NCBI GenBank assembly: GCA_005503165.1 | Contig: SCNT01000026.1 | Location: 1-62,556 of the forward strand | Reading direction: 5' to 3' | Source of the DNA: Sphingomonadaceae bacterium 3R27E2-A | GTDB lineage: Bacteria > Pseudomonadota > Alphaproteobacteria > Sphingomonadales > Sphingomonadaceae | Length of the DNA: 62,556 nt | Part shown: one piece after another, positions 1 to 8,203 of the stretch | Layout of the letters: the number at the start of each line of letters is the position of its first letter | How positions within the stretch are numbered: the stretch's first letter is position 1 | Made by a program: the position numbers and the translations under genes | Notes under the pieces: generated by a model | What the model saw: the letters and a program-made list of their open reading frames with translations, nothing else | Told to the model about the DNA's origin: nothing | Database searches by the model: none

Positions 1-26
1 GTTTTGGGGTGGGGGGCGGCCATGAG

Positions 27-167
27 AATCCTCCCTGTCGCGAAGCGACGGGGAGGGAGACCATGCGCATGGTGGAGGGGCGGCGGCCTTGACCAAGGCT
101 TATGGCATCAGCCCCCGATCACCCTGCGGGTGGTCCCCCTCCCCACGGCTTCGCGACCGGGAGGATT
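27..167. repeat. Dispersed palindromic element, copy 1
   Basis: The arms 27-57 and 137-167 are near-perfect inverted repeats: both carry an AATCCTCCC end, a central TCGCGAAGC and a GGGGAGGG inner end. The space between holds a second GGAGGGG/CCCCTCC pairing. Related elements lie at 6828-6852, 42036-42235 and 61684-61821, so this is a mobile or spreading intergenic repeat rather than a gene. The window starts next to it, and I see no coding capacity in 1-285. Confidence 0.75.
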
Positions 168-210
168 AAGAAGGTCCGCAACCGCCCGCTTTCAGATATC
201 GCCCGCCCCA

Positions 211-246
211 AAACAAAACCCCGCCCGGTGCGATGCCGGGCGGGGT
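211..246 (-). terminator. Intrinsic terminator of the glycine-zipper gene
   Basis: A perfect 10-bp stem (219-228 with 236-245) encloses a 7-nt loop. On the minus strand it is followed by a T-rich TTTTGTTTT run. It lies about 40 nt after the stop of the minus-strand gene ending at 286, which fits a Rho-independent terminator. Confidence 0.85.
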
Positions 247-285
247 TGCAAAGGAAGCGAAATTTATTGGGGGTCGGGTCAGCCC

Positions 286-690
286 TTAGCGGCAGCCGTC
301 ATTCCCCTTGTCGATCGCGCGACCGGCGATGGCGCCGACGGCGCCGCCGATGATCGTGCCGACCGTGCGGTCGCCGCGACCGGCGATTTCGTGGCCGGCG
401 AGGCCGCCGGCGATCGCGCCGATGATCGTGCCGCCGGTGCCGTTGTCGCAACGCTGGCCACGATAGCGCTGGTTGTACCGCTGCTGATTGTAGCGGCGCT
501 GGTCGTAACGGCGGTCATAGCGGCGATCGTAACGACGGTCATAGCGACGGTCGTCGCGGTCGTAGCCGCTGTAATAGCTCGAATAGCCGTCGCGGTCGTA
601 ATAGCCGTTCTGCGCCGCGGCGGGGGTCGCCAAGCCCAGCGTCGCGGTGGACATCAGGGCGGCGATCGAGAGAGTCACCATCTTTTTCAT
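286..690 (-). CDS. Glycine-zipper 2TM-domain envelope protein
   Basis: This 134-residue secreted or envelope protein has a Sec signal peptide (residues 1-26, ending ATPAAA). A tyrosine/arginine/aspartate-rich segment (about 29-80) contains four tandem YDRR units. A C-terminal glycine zipper (about 86-130) has two GTIIG motifs separated by GRGDRTV. Two cysteines flank the zipper and could pair in the periplasm. The family (Rick_17kDa/glycine-zipper 2TM) is usually anchored in the outer membrane; its function is poorly defined and often linked to envelope stress. A good Shine-Dalgarno (AAGGAG) precedes the ATG. It is a single-gene unit with its own terminator. Confidence 0.85.
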   Translation of the reverse strand: MKKMVTLSIAALMSTATLGLATPAAAQNGYYDRDGYSSYYSGYDRDDRRYDRRYDRRYDRRYDQRRYNQQRYNQRYRGQRCDNGTGGTIIGAIAGGLAGHEIAGRGDRTVGTIIGGAVGAIAGRAIDKGNDGCR

Positions 691-877
691 TGTTTGTCTC
701 CTTCATCGTCGTTCAGCCCGTCGGGGCGTTGTCGATGAAGAGCTTCTAGGTGATTCGCGTTGAGCCCACCCTGAACGCGGCTGTTGGCTGGCGTTCAGCC
801 TTGGTTGCCCCAGGTTCAGCTTCGTCCACGCTTTCGCGCGCTTTCCTTTGCCGATGCTTCGCTCTAGGTCCGCGGCG

Positions 878-1861
878 ATGCGCCGCCTGCTCCCCGCCGC
901 CCTCATCTTCCTGACGCTCGGGCCGGTGCCCGGGACGCAGCACCGCTACCCCGTGGTCGATTGCAGCCAGAGTGCGAGCGCGCGCCCGCTGGTGCATCCC
1001 GCGGGGACGAGCGGCAGCCTGCGTTTCGTGCGCGGCTGGCGGCTGACAAGCCCCAACAGCTTCTTCGGCGGCTTCTCGGCGCTCGCGCGGCCCGGACCCG
1101 GCCGCTTCCTGCTGTTCGGCGACAATGGCCGCGCCGTGCGGCTGACGCTCGGGGACGCCGGAGTGGAGGCGGTGACGATTGCCACGCTGCCGCTGCCGCG
1201 GCGCAACCCGGGCAGCAAGGCCTTCACCGATAGCGAGGCGGCCGCGGTCGATCCCGCGACGGGCAAAATCTGGGTCGCGTTCGAGGGGATCGACCAGATC
1301 TGGCGGCTGGCCCCCGCGCTGACGCGCATCGAATCGCGCAACCGCGTGGCGCAGTTCGCCGCATGGCCGGCGAACCGTGCGGCCGAGGCGATGGCACGCC
1401 TGCCCGACGGACGCATGCTTGTCTTTTCCGAAGGCGCCGACGAGGACGATCGCGGCACCGAAGCGCTGCTCTTTGCCGGCGATCCCGCCCGGCCCGGAGA
1501 GCAGGGCCTGCGCTTCTTCTACGATGCCGAAGGCAAGGGCGCGGTCAGCGAAGCCGCGCCGCTGCCCGACGGCCGTGTCCTCCTCGTCCACCGTTCGCTC
1601 GGTGTGTCGCCGCTGTTCACGACGGTGCTCGCCATCGTCGATCCCGCGGCCATCGGGAAGGACCGGGTGGTGCGTTCGGTGACGCTCGGCGCGGTCCCCG
1701 AGGTGCTCCGCGAAAATTACGAGGGCGCGGCGGTGTCGGTCGAGGACGGGCGCACCTATCTCTGGCTCGTTTCGGACGATAATTTCAACAGCTGGCAGCG
1801 CAGCCTGTTGCTGCAGTTCGAGCTCGTCGACCTGCCGGACAGCAAAAAGGCCGCGCGGTAA
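878..1861 (+). CDS. Secreted esterase-like/phytase-like beta-propeller protein
   Basis: A protein of 327 residues from the ATG at 878 (337 from an ATG at 848). I prefer 878 because it begins directly with MRRLLPAALIFLTLG, a hydrophobic export signal. The mature part has repeated beta-strand motifs, acidic ADEDDRGTE and a C-terminal VSDDNFN motif with preceding ENYEGAAV. This resembles the esterase-like activity of phytase family (PF13449 type), whose members fold as propellers and may bind phosphate esters or metal. The substrate cannot be told from sequence. It lies alone between divergent and convergent housekeeping genes. Confidence 0.65.
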   Translation: MRRLLPAALIFLTLGPVPGTQHRYPVVDCSQSASARPLVHPAGTSGSLRFVRGWRLTSPNSFFGGFSALARPGPGRFLLFGDNGRAVRLTLGDAGVEAVTIATLPLPRRNPGSKAFTDSEAAAVDPATGKIWVAFEGIDQIWRLAPALTRIESRNRVAQFAAWPANRAAEAMARLPDGRMLVFSEGADEDDRGTEALLFAGDPARPGEQGLRFFYDAEGKGAVSEAAPLPDGRVLLVHRSLGVSPLFTTVLAIVDPAAIGKDRVVRSVTLGAVPEVLRENYEGAAVSVEDGRTYLWLVSDDNFNSWQRSLLLQFELVDLPDSKKAAR

Positions 1862-1899
1862 ACCGGCGGCCTTGTCGCGATTCGAAAGCGTGGCGGGGC

Positions 1900-2193
1900 T
1901 CAGGCGGCCTTTTCGGCCAGCTTCTTCGCCACTTCCTTCTTCAGCTTGCGGGCGTTCGCCGACAGCTGGTCGTCGCCGGCCTTCAGCAGCCAGTTGTCGA
2001 GGCCGCCGTTGTGCTCGACCGAACGCAGGCCGTGGGTCGACACGCGCAGCTTCACGCCCTTGCCCAGCGCATCCGAGAGCAGCGTCACATTCTGCAAATT
2101 GGGCAGGAAGGTGCGCTTGGTCTTGTTGTTGGCGTGGCTCACATTGTGGCCAATCTGGCGGCCCTTGCCGGTGAGTTCGCAGATGCGCGACAT
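1900..2193 (-). CDS. rpmB: 50S ribosomal protein L28
   Basis: This 97-residue large-subunit ribosomal protein starts [11 protein letters not shown], the conserved L28 N-terminus, followed by the SHANNKTKR motif characteristic of the family. An in-frame ATG 17 codons upstream exists but would add a non-conserved extension, so 2193 is chosen. The lysine/alanine-rich C-terminal tail is typical of alphaproteobacterial L28. It is monocistronic, convergent with the phytase-like gene and divergent from tadA, with a palindromic repeat in the shared upstream region. Confidence 0.95.
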   Translation of the reverse strand: MSRICELTGKGRQIGHNVSHANNKTKRTFLPNLQNVTLLSDALGKGVKLRVSTHGLRSVEHNGGLDNWLLKAGDDQLSANARKLKKEVAKKLAEKAA

Positions 2194-2333
2194 GGTCTTC
2201 TTCCTCGAATCAATGGGCGGCGCGCCGGTCGTGCCGGAAGGCACTTAAAGGACCGGGTGGGCCGGGAAAGGCGCGCGCTTATCGGCTTGCCGGAGATTCG
2301 TCAAGTGACTAGGGCTGATTCCACTGCGTGGAT

Positions 2334-2415
2334 CCGGCACCGGCCCGCTCCCCCGCCTGGCGTCCCCGACGATAGCAAACTATGGGAGGCCGGGCGGGGA
2401 GCGGGCCGGTGCCGG
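2334..2415. repeat. Intergenic palindrome between rpmB and tadA
   Basis: The arms 2334-2357 and 2393-2415 are inverted repeats of about 23 bp (CCGGCACCGGCCCGCTC... type) differing by one inserted C. The spacer holds a smaller ATAG-caaa-CTAT palindrome. It occupies most of the divergent rpmB/tadA region and looks like a dispersed repeat. It would also form a strong hairpin in the tadA leader. Confidence 0.75.
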
Positions 2416-2441
2416 GCGTTCCTGCGCAGCAGGAACCGACA

Positions 2442-2900
2442 ATGACCGCTAAATTCCCGCTTCCCGAACCGATGCGCCGCGCGCTCGATCTCGCGCGGAT
2501 CGCCGCCGAATGGGGCGAAGTGCCCGTCGGGGCGGTGGTGGTCAAGGATGGGCTGGTGATCGCCGAAGGCCACAACCGCCCGCGCGAATCGCACGACCCG
2601 ACCGCGCATGCCGAAATCGTCGCGATTCGTTTGGCTGCTGCGAAGCTCGGCAACGAGCGCCTCGACGGCTGCGACCTCTATGTCACGCTCGAGCCCTGCG
2701 CGATGTGCGCCGGCGCGATCGCCCACGCGCGCATCGCGCGCCTCTATTACGGCGCCGACGATCCCAAGGGCGGCGCTGTCGTCCATGGCCCGCGAACCTT
2801 CGCGCAGCCGACGGTGCACCATCGGCCCGAGGTCTACGACGGCATCGGGGCAGGCGAGGCTGCGGGGCTGCTCCGGGACTTCTTCGCGGCGCGGCGCTAG
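2442..2900 (+). CDS. tadA: tRNA-specific adenosine deaminase TadA
   Basis: This 152-residue cytoplasmic enzyme converts A34 to inosine in the tRNA-Arg(ACG) anticodon. The zinc/catalytic signature is complete: HAE at residues 56-58 (H56 ligand, E58 proton shuttle) and PCAMC at 85-89 (C86 and C89 ligands). An upstream in-frame ATG (2382) lies inside the palindromic repeat and adds non-conserved residues, so MTAKF at 2442 is taken as the start. The stop overlaps the stop of the convergent sirtuin gene by 4 bp in a shared CTAG. Confidence 0.93.
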   Translation: MTAKFPLPEPMRRALDLARIAAEWGEVPVGAVVVKDGLVIAEGHNRPRESHDPTAHAEIVAIRLAAAKLGNERLDGCDLYVTLEPCAMCAGAIAHARIARLYYGADDPKGGAVVHGPRTFAQPTVHHRPEVYDGIGAGEAAGLLRDFFAARR

Positions 2901-3601
2901 CCCGCCAGCATTTCCTCCACCCACGCCGGCACCAGCAGACTCGCCGGTCCGTGCCGCGCTTCGTCGAACCAGTGCGACCCCTGGCTCGGCTCCATGTTGA
3001 GCTCCAGCGTGTGCGCCCCGCTCGCGCGCGCTTCGCGTACGAAGCCCGCGGCAGGATAGACCGCGCCCGAGGTGCCGATCGACACGAACAGGTCGGCGCG
3101 ATTGAGCGCGCGGTAGATCGCGTCCATCTCATACGGCATCTCGCCGAACCACACGACATCGGGCCGCAGATGGCCGGCGACGCCGCAGACCGGGCAAGCC
3201 GGCCGGTCGAGCAAGGTCCCCGTCCAGTCGCTGCGCGCATCGCACCCGGTGCACCACGCCTTCAGATGCTCGCCATGCATATGGATCAGCCGCTTCGCCC
3301 CCGCGCGCTCGTGCAGATCGTCGACATTCTGCGTCACGATAAGCAAGTCGCCCGCCCACGCCGCGTCGAGCCGCGCCAGCGCGTCATGCGCCGCGTTGGG
3401 CCGCCTGGTCTGGATCGCCGACCGCCGCGCATCGTAGAAGCGATGCACCAGGTCGGGATCGCGGATATACGCCTCGGGGGTCGCGACATCCTCGACGCGG
3501 TGCTGTTCCCACAGGCCGCCGCCGTCGCGAAACGTGTCGATCCCGCTCTCGGCCGACACCCCGGCGCCGGTCAGGATCACGATATTTTCGATCTTGGTCA
3601 T
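2897..3601 (-). CDS. cobB: NAD-dependent protein deacylase, SIRT5/CobB type
   Basis: A 234-residue sirtuin that removes acyl groups from protein lysines with NAD. Visible motifs are GAGVSAESG (12-20), TQNVD (90-94), catalytic His in HMHGE (H109), a zinc finger (C117, C120, C136, C139) and GTSG (NAD ribose site). Residues Y56 and R59 form the Y-x-x-R pair that in SIRT5/CobB binds succinyl or malonyl groups, so desuccinylase activity is likely. The start is the ATG at 3601; longer in-frame extensions run through the upstream repeat and are rejected. Confidence 0.93.
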   Translation of the reverse strand: MTKIENIVILTGAGVSAESGIDTFRDGGGLWEQHRVEDVATPEAYIRDPDLVHRFYDARRSAIQTRRPNAAHDALARLDAAWAGDLLIVTQNVDDLHERAGAKRLIHMHGEHLKAWCTGCDARSDWTGTLLDRPACPVCGVAGHLRPDVVWFGEMPYEMDAIYRALNRADLFVSIGTSGAVYPAAGFVREARASGAHTLELNMEPSQGSHWFDEARHGPASLLVPAWVEEMLAG

Positions 3602-3613
3602 GCTCCCCCATAT

Positions 3614-3687
3614 CCGTTCGTGTCGCGCGAAGTCGAGACACGCGAACGATGGCGCCATCCTGTCTCGACTTCGCGCGACACGAACGG
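3614..3687. repeat. Perfect 27-bp inverted repeat (dispersed element)
   Basis: The arms 3614-3640 and 3661-3687 are exact reverse complements (27/27) around a 20-nt loop. The unit contains TCGACTTCGCGCGACACGAA, which I recognise as a repeat type common between genes of sphingomonads. It sits between the divergent sirtuin and dapB genes, beginning 12 nt after the sirtuin start codon, so it will be in one or both leader transcripts. Confidence 0.85.
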
Positions 3688-3719
3688 TTAAAGGGAGGCG
3701 GTATTTCAGGGGACAGATC

Positions 3720-4448
3720 ATGACCAGCATCGGCATCGTCGGCAGCCAGGGCCGGATGGGCGTCGTGCTCGCCGCCGCGGCGGCCGAGGCGGGCGCGCGC
3801 CATTGCGGCATCGACAAGGGCGGCGACATCGCCAGGCTGGCGCAGGACGCCGATGTGCTCGTCGATTTTTCCTCGCCCGCGGCGCTCGAGGCGACGCTCG
3901 ACGCCTGCATCGCCGCAAGGACCCCGATCGTCGTCGGCACCACCGGGCTCGAGGAGCGCCACCACTGGCTGGTCGACGATGCCGCGAGGGACATCGCGGT
4001 GCTTCAGACCGGCAACACCTCGCTCGGCGTCACCCTGCTCGCGCATCTGGTGAAGGAAGCCGCGAGCCGCCTCGACGCCGACTGGGATATCGAGGTGGTC
4101 GAGATGCATCACCGGATGAAGGTCGACGCCCCCAGCGGCACCGCGCTACTGCTCGGGCAGGCGGCCGCCGACGGCCGCGGGATCAGCCTCGCCACCTGCT
4201 CCGAACGCGGCCGCGACGGCGTCACCGGCGCGCGCGGCCACGGCAAGATCGGTTTCGCGAGCCTGCGCGGCGGCACCGTCGCGGGCGATCACGACGTGAT
4301 CTTCGCGGGCAATGAGGAAATGATCACCCTGTCGCACCGCGCGGAAAATCGCATGATCTTCGCGCGCGGCGCGGTGAAGGCCGCGCTGTGGCTCGTACAC
4401 CAGAAGCCGGGCCGCTACGCCATGCCGCAGGTGCTGGGGCTCGCATGA
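3720..4448 (+). CDS. dapB: 4-hydroxy-tetrahydrodipicolinate reductase
   Basis: This 242-residue enzyme of lysine and meso-diaminopimelate synthesis reduces HTPA with NAD(P)H. The N-terminal Rossmann motif GSQGRMG (8-14) and GTTG (73-76) bind the nucleotide. The catalytic signature EMHHRMKVDAPSGT (128-141) supplies the active His pair, K134 and the PSGT substrate loop. The length is at the short end for the family. The start at 3720 follows AGGGGACAGATC; an upstream ATG (3534) lies inside the sirtuin gene and is rejected. dapE, of the same pathway, is at 49.2-50.3 kb. Confidence 0.95.
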   Translation: MTSIGIVGSQGRMGVVLAAAAAEAGARHCGIDKGGDIARLAQDADVLVDFSSPAALEATLDACIAARTPIVVGTTGLEERHHWLVDDAARDIAVLQTGNTSLGVTLLAHLVKEAASRLDADWDIEVVEMHHRMKVDAPSGTALLLGQAAADGRGISLATCSERGRDGVTGARGHGKIGFASLRGGTVAGDHDVIFAGNEEMITLSHRAENRMIFARGAVKAALWLVHQKPGRYAMPQVLGLA

Positions 4449-4530
4449 CGCCGCATCCGGCGGCGGACCTGCGTCCCGCGCTCGCCGGGGGCAAGCCCGC
4501 CTTTCCCCCGCGCGGCCGCTGGCTGCGCCG

Positions 4531-5187
4531 ATGAAAAAGGCTGATATTTTCGAATTCTACCGCCGGCTGGCCGAACTGAACCCCAGCCCCGAGACGGAGC
4601 TGCAATTCGGCAACACCTACCAGTTGCTCGTGGCCGTCGTGCTCTCGGCGCAGGCGACCGACGTCGGGGTGAACAAGGCGACGCGGCTCCTGTTTCAGGA
4701 GGTGAAGACCCCGCAGCAAATGCTCGACCTCGGCGAGGAGGGGCTCAAGCGGCACATCAAGACGATCGGGCTGTTCAACGCCAAGGCGAAGAATGTCATC
4801 GCCCTCTCCGAAATCCTCGTCCGCGACCATGGCGGCGCGGTGCCCGCCGACCGCGATACGCTCGTCGAGCTGCCCGGCGTCGGACGCAAGACCGCCAATG
4901 TCGTGATGAACTGCGCTTTCGGGGCGGAAACCTTCGCGGTCGACACGCATATCTTTCGCGTCGGCAACCGCACCGGCCTCGCGCCGGGCAAGACGCCCCT
5001 GGCGGTCGAAAAGAAGCTCGACAAGGAAACCCCCGGCCCGTTCCGCGTCGGCGCGCACCACTGGCTGATCCTTCACGGCCGCTACATCTGCAAGGCGCGC
5101 ACCCCCGAATGCTGGCGCTGCCCGGTCGACGACCTCTGCCGCTACAAGCCCAAGACGCCCGCCCCGAAAGGGTGGCAAGCGGCGTAA
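4531..5187 (+). CDS. nth: Endonuclease III
   Basis: A 218-residue bifunctional DNA glycosylase/AP lyase that removes oxidised pyrimidines. The helix-hairpin-helix LPGVGRKTA carries catalytic K120, and D138 lies in VDTH, matching E. coli numbering. Four cysteines (C187, C194, C197, C203; spacing C-x6-C-x2-C-x5-C) hold the 4Fe-4S cluster. It follows dapB after 82 bp on the same strand and may be cotranscribed. The C-terminus is slightly longer than in E. coli, with a proline-rich tail. Confidence 0.96.
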   Translation: MKKADIFEFYRRLAELNPSPETELQFGNTYQLLVAVVLSAQATDVGVNKATRLLFQEVKTPQQMLDLGEEGLKRHIKTIGLFNAKAKNVIALSEILVRDHGGAVPADRDTLVELPGVGRKTANVVMNCAFGAETFAVDTHIFRVGNRTGLAPGKTPLAVEKKLDKETPGPFRVGAHHWLILHGRYICKARTPECWRCPVDDLCRYKPKTPAPKGWQAA

Positions 5188-5193
5188 AAAGAG

Positions 5194-5346
5194 TTTTCGC
5201 GCAAAGAAGCAAAGACACGAAGAGGTCGCGCCATCTTTCCGGCCCGGATTGCCGCCGCAGGCGGAAAAAAGCGCTGCGCGTGGTTTAGGGCACAACCTCC
5301 GCACCATAGCCGAACATCTTCCTGTCTTTGCGTCTTTGCGCGAAAC
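5194..5346. repeat. MITE-like inverted-repeat element, copy 1
   Basis: The ends TTTTCGCGCAAAGAAGCAAAGACACGAAG and its approximate complement TGTCTTTGCGTCTTTGCGCGAAAC flank about 100 bp with an inner GCCGCAGGCGG. A second copy with similar ends and inner motif lies at 50369-50520. The element fills the 229-bp gap between nth and the M20 peptidase and has no credible reading frame. Confidence 0.75.
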
Positions 5347-5416
5347 ATTCATCGCGCCTCTTCGGCTAACGCGACACCCCTTGCGCAATCCGCCGCACCC
5401 GACATAACCCGCTCTC

Positions 5417-6790
5417 ATGCAAAGCCTTGTCGCCCCGCTCGCCCTCGCCGCCGCCCTGCTCGCCGCCGCGCCCGTCCACGCCAAGCCCGCCGACCCGCAA
5501 GCGGCGAAGAAAATCCTCAAGGACAGTATCGCGATTCCCACGGTCGCGGGCCGCGGCAAGGTGCCCGAACTGGCGGCCTATTACGCCGGGGTGCTCAAGG
5601 CCGCCGGCTATGCCGATGCGGACATCGAGATCACGCCGATCGGCGAGACCGCGACCTTCGCCGCGACGCTCCGCGGCACGACGCAGGCGAAGCCGATCGT
5701 GCTGCTCGGCCATATGGACGTGGTCGAGGCCGAGGCGAAGGACTGGACGCGCGACCCCTTCGTGCCGGTCGAGGAGAATGGCTATATCTTCGGCCGCGGG
5801 TCGGAGGACAACAAGTTCGACGTCTCGATGATGGTCGCCGCGATGGCGCAGCTCAAGAAGGAGGGTTTCAAACCCAAGCGGTCGATCATCCTCCTGCTCT
5901 CGGGCGACGAGGAAACCTCGATGACGACCACCCGCGCGCTCGCCGCCAAATACAAGAATGCCGAATTCGCGCTCAACGGCGACGGCGGCGGCGGGCTGAT
6001 CGCCGAAGACGGCAAGCCGCAATATTACGGGTTGCAGGCGGGCGAAAAGACCTACGCCGACTTCACGCTCGAGGTCACCAATCCGGGCGGGCACAGCTCG
6101 CGCCCGTCGGACACCAACGCGATCGTCCAGCTGTCGCACGCGCTCGCCAGGGTCGGCGCCTATCGATTCACGCCGCAGCAGAACGAGCTGACCAGGATCG
6201 GCATGCCGATCGTCGCCGACCAGGTCGGCGGCGCCATCGGTGCTGCGCTGAAGGCCTTTGCCGCCAACCCCGCCGACGCCAAGGCGATCGCCGCGATCCG
6301 CGCCGACCCCGAATATATCGGCCAGATCGGCACCACCTGCGTGCCGACGCTGGTGAAGGGCGGCCACGCCGAAAATGCGCTGCCCCAACGCGCGACCGCG
6401 AACGTCAATTGCCGCATCTTCCCCGGCGTGCCGGTCGAAACGGTGCGCGCCGAGCTCGAAAAGGTCATCGCCGACCCTGCGGTCAAGGTGAACCCCGATC
6501 CCGACGCCAGCGCGAGCGACGCCTCGCCGCTCCGCCCCGACGTCATGGCGGCGGTGAAGAAGGCTGTGCATGCGCGCGCGCCGGGCCTGCCGATCATCCC
6601 GTCGATGAGCGCGGGCGCGACCGACAGCTATCATTTCCGTGCGCAGGGCGTGCCGAGCTATGGCGTCGCGGGGCTCTTCTCGAAAGCCAGCGACAGCTAT
6701 GCCCATGGCCTCAACGAACGCGTGCCCGTGGATGCGATCGCGCCGGCGCTGGCGCATTGGGACAGTTTGCTGCGGGATTTGTCCAAATAA
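5417..6790 (+). CDS. Secreted M20-family metallopeptidase
   Basis: A 457-residue zinc peptidase or amidohydrolase with a signal peptide (1-22, ending VHA), so it acts in the periplasm. Metal-binding motifs of M20 enzymes are present: LLGHMDVV (H99, D101), RGSEDNK (D131) and GDEET (E165/E166). A dimerisation domain with the NPGGHSSRPS motif lies near the middle and a C-terminal H (AHGLNE) completes the site. Relatives cleave dipeptides or acylated amino acids; this substrate is unknown. It has its own region after a repeat element. Confidence 0.88.
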   Translation: MQSLVAPLALAAALLAAAPVHAKPADPQAAKKILKDSIAIPTVAGRGKVPELAAYYAGVLKAAGYADADIEITPIGETATFAATLRGTTQAKPIVLLGHMDVVEAEAKDWTRDPFVPVEENGYIFGRGSEDNKFDVSMMVAAMAQLKKEGFKPKRSIILLLSGDEETSMTTTRALAAKYKNAEFALNGDGGGGLIAEDGKPQYYGLQAGEKTYADFTLEVTNPGGHSSRPSDTNAIVQLSHALARVGAYRFTPQQNELTRIGMPIVADQVGGAIGAALKAFAANPADAKAIAAIRADPEYIGQIGTTCVPTLVKGGHAENALPQRATANVNCRIFPGVPVETVRAELEKVIADPAVKVNPDPDASASDASPLRPDVMAAVKKAVHARAPGLPIIPSMSAGATDSYHFRAQGVPSYGVAGLFSKASDSYAHGLNERVPVDAIAPALAHWDSLLRDLSK

Positions 6791-6827
6791 GGGTGAAGGG
6801 TGGCTGTCGGGCGAGAGGGGTCATTCA

Positions 6828-6852
6828 GATCCTCCCCGCTTGCGGAGAGGAT
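6828..6852. repeat. Short terminal fragment of the dispersed palindrome family
   Basis: The sequence GATCCTCCCCGCTTGCGGAGAGGATT is a small palindrome equal to the terminal hairpin of the elements at 27, 42036 and 61684. It lies between convergent genes (M20 peptidase and FAD monooxygenase) and could act as a bidirectional transcription barrier. Confidence 0.6.
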
Positions 6853-6895
6853 TTGGGATCGTCCGCCCCCCACCCCAAATGCCGCCGTTCCCTCT

Positions 6896-8122
6896 TCAAG
6901 CCGCCAACCTCCAGCCCGCTCCCTCCTTCTTCCGCATGGCGGGCAGCCCGGACACCTCTGCAAACTCCCGCCGCGCCAGTCCCGACAGCTGCATCGCCAG
7001 CTTGCGCCGGAACCACGGCATCCGGCCGAGCGTCCTCAGCAGCAAATTGCGCAGCGTCCGGGGCGCCCGCCCGCGCACCAGCGCCAGCTTCGTCAGTCGC
7101 CCCGCGAGCGCCAGCACGGCCACCGCCGCCGGCCGCCGCATCGCGCCATAATCGTCGAGAAGCGTCTCGCTCTCGCCGTGCCCGACCACGCGCGCCAGCC
7201 GGTCGGCGAGCACCACCGCGTCGACCAGTCCGGTGTTCATGCCCTGCCCGCCCGCCGGACTGTGGACATGCGCGGCGTCGCCCATGACGAGCAGGCGGCC
7301 GTCGCGATAGCGGTCGGCCACGCGGTGATGGACGCGGAAGGTCGAGCTCCAATGCACTTCGGTCACCACCGGCGCCCCGCCCTCGGGCCCGCGCGTGTCC
7401 AGCAAATGCTGGATCGCCGCGCGGTCGGGATTTTCGCCGCCCGTCGCGTGCGTCGCGACGACGCGATAGCGCCCTTCGGGCAGCGGCGCGAAAACAACCA
7501 TGCCCGCGGGCGCAAAATACAGCGCGACCTCGCTGTCCTGCGGCGGCGCGGCCAGGCTGACGTCGGCCAGCACGAAGCTCTCTTCATACCGCCCGCCCTC
7601 GAAGGCGATCGCCGACGCGGCGCGCACCTCGCTGCGCATGCCGTCGCCGCCGACGACATAGCGCGCGCGGATATCCCGTTCGCCCGCGGGGCCGGCGACG
7701 CGCACCGTGACGCCGTGCCGGTCCTGCTTGATGTCGAGCGCTTCGACCTTGCGGTGCACCGTCCCGCCCAGCGCTTCGAGCCGCTCGGCCAGGATATGCT
7801 CGGTGGCATATTGCGGGATCATCAGCGCGAAGGGATAGCGTGAGGGGAGATGTGAAAAGTCGACCGCCAGCAGCCGATGCCGGCGGTCGCGCACGCCGAA
7901 GCGCGCCATCGCGATTCCTTCGGCGAGCATCGCGGGGACCACGCCCAGCGCTTCGAGCATCTCCAGCGTATGCGCATGCACCACCCCGGCGCGCGACAGG
8001 TTCAGCCCCGCCGCCAGCCGGTCGATGATCAGATGGTCGATCCCGGCCTGTTGCAGCGCCACCGCCAGCGCCAGCCCGGTCGGCCCGGCGCCGACGATCA
8101 GAACGTCCGTTTGTGTCTTCAT
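6896..8122 (-). CDS. FAD-dependent aromatic-type monooxygenase
   Basis: A 408-residue group A flavoprotein monooxygenase. It shows the N-terminal dinucleotide motif GAGPTG (11-16), the DG motif (VVGGDGMRSEVR) that contacts FAD and NAD(P)H, and the GD motif (MGDAAHVHSPAGGQGMNTGL). Such enzymes hydroxylate phenolic or polyketide-like compounds; UbiH-like roles are less likely because ubiquinone genes are elsewhere. It is divergent from a TetR regulator with an 81-bp gap holding a pair of matching operator-like palindromes, so it is probably that regulator's target. The substrate is not deducible. Confidence 0.85.
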   Translation of the reverse strand: MKTQTDVLIVGAGPTGLALAVALQQAGIDHLIIDRLAAGLNLSRAGVVHAHTLEMLEALGVVPAMLAEGIAMARFGVRDRRHRLLAVDFSHLPSRYPFALMIPQYATEHILAERLEALGGTVHRKVEALDIKQDRHGVTVRVAGPAGERDIRARYVVGGDGMRSEVRAASAIAFEGGRYEESFVLADVSLAAPPQDSEVALYFAPAGMVVFAPLPEGRYRVVATHATGGENPDRAAIQHLLDTRGPEGGAPVVTEVHWSSTFRVHHRVADRYRDGRLLVMGDAAHVHSPAGGQGMNTGLVDAVVLADRLARVVGHGESETLLDDYGAMRRPAAVAVLALAGRLTKLALVRGRAPRTLRNLLLRTLGRMPWFRRKLAMQLSGLARREFAEVSGLPAMRKKEGAGWRLAA

Positions 8123-8135
8123 GGCGAATCTCCAT

Positions 8136-8196
8136 TTGCCAACATGTGTTGACTTTTCTCATTCGCGCTTGATTTTGTCAACAAGCGTTGGCAAAT
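8136..8196. promoter_or_regulatory. Paired TetR operator-like palindromes
   Basis: Two 19-bp sites, 8136-8154 and 8178-8196, are inverted copies of each other at 16 of 19 positions. Each contains CAAC-N4-GTTG (8141-8152 and 8180-8191). They are centred 42 bp apart, about four helical turns, between the divergent monooxygenase and tetR genes, which is the usual position for an autoregulatory TetR site. TTGACT at 8150-8155 could be a -35 element for tetR. Confidence 0.7.
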
Positions 8197-8203
8197 TACC
8201 CGC

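Noticed and set aside
2897..3994. Sirtuin gene starting far upstream at 3994
   Set aside because: The extension crosses the perfect inverted repeat and overlaps dapB; the conserved sirtuin start is the ATG at 3601.
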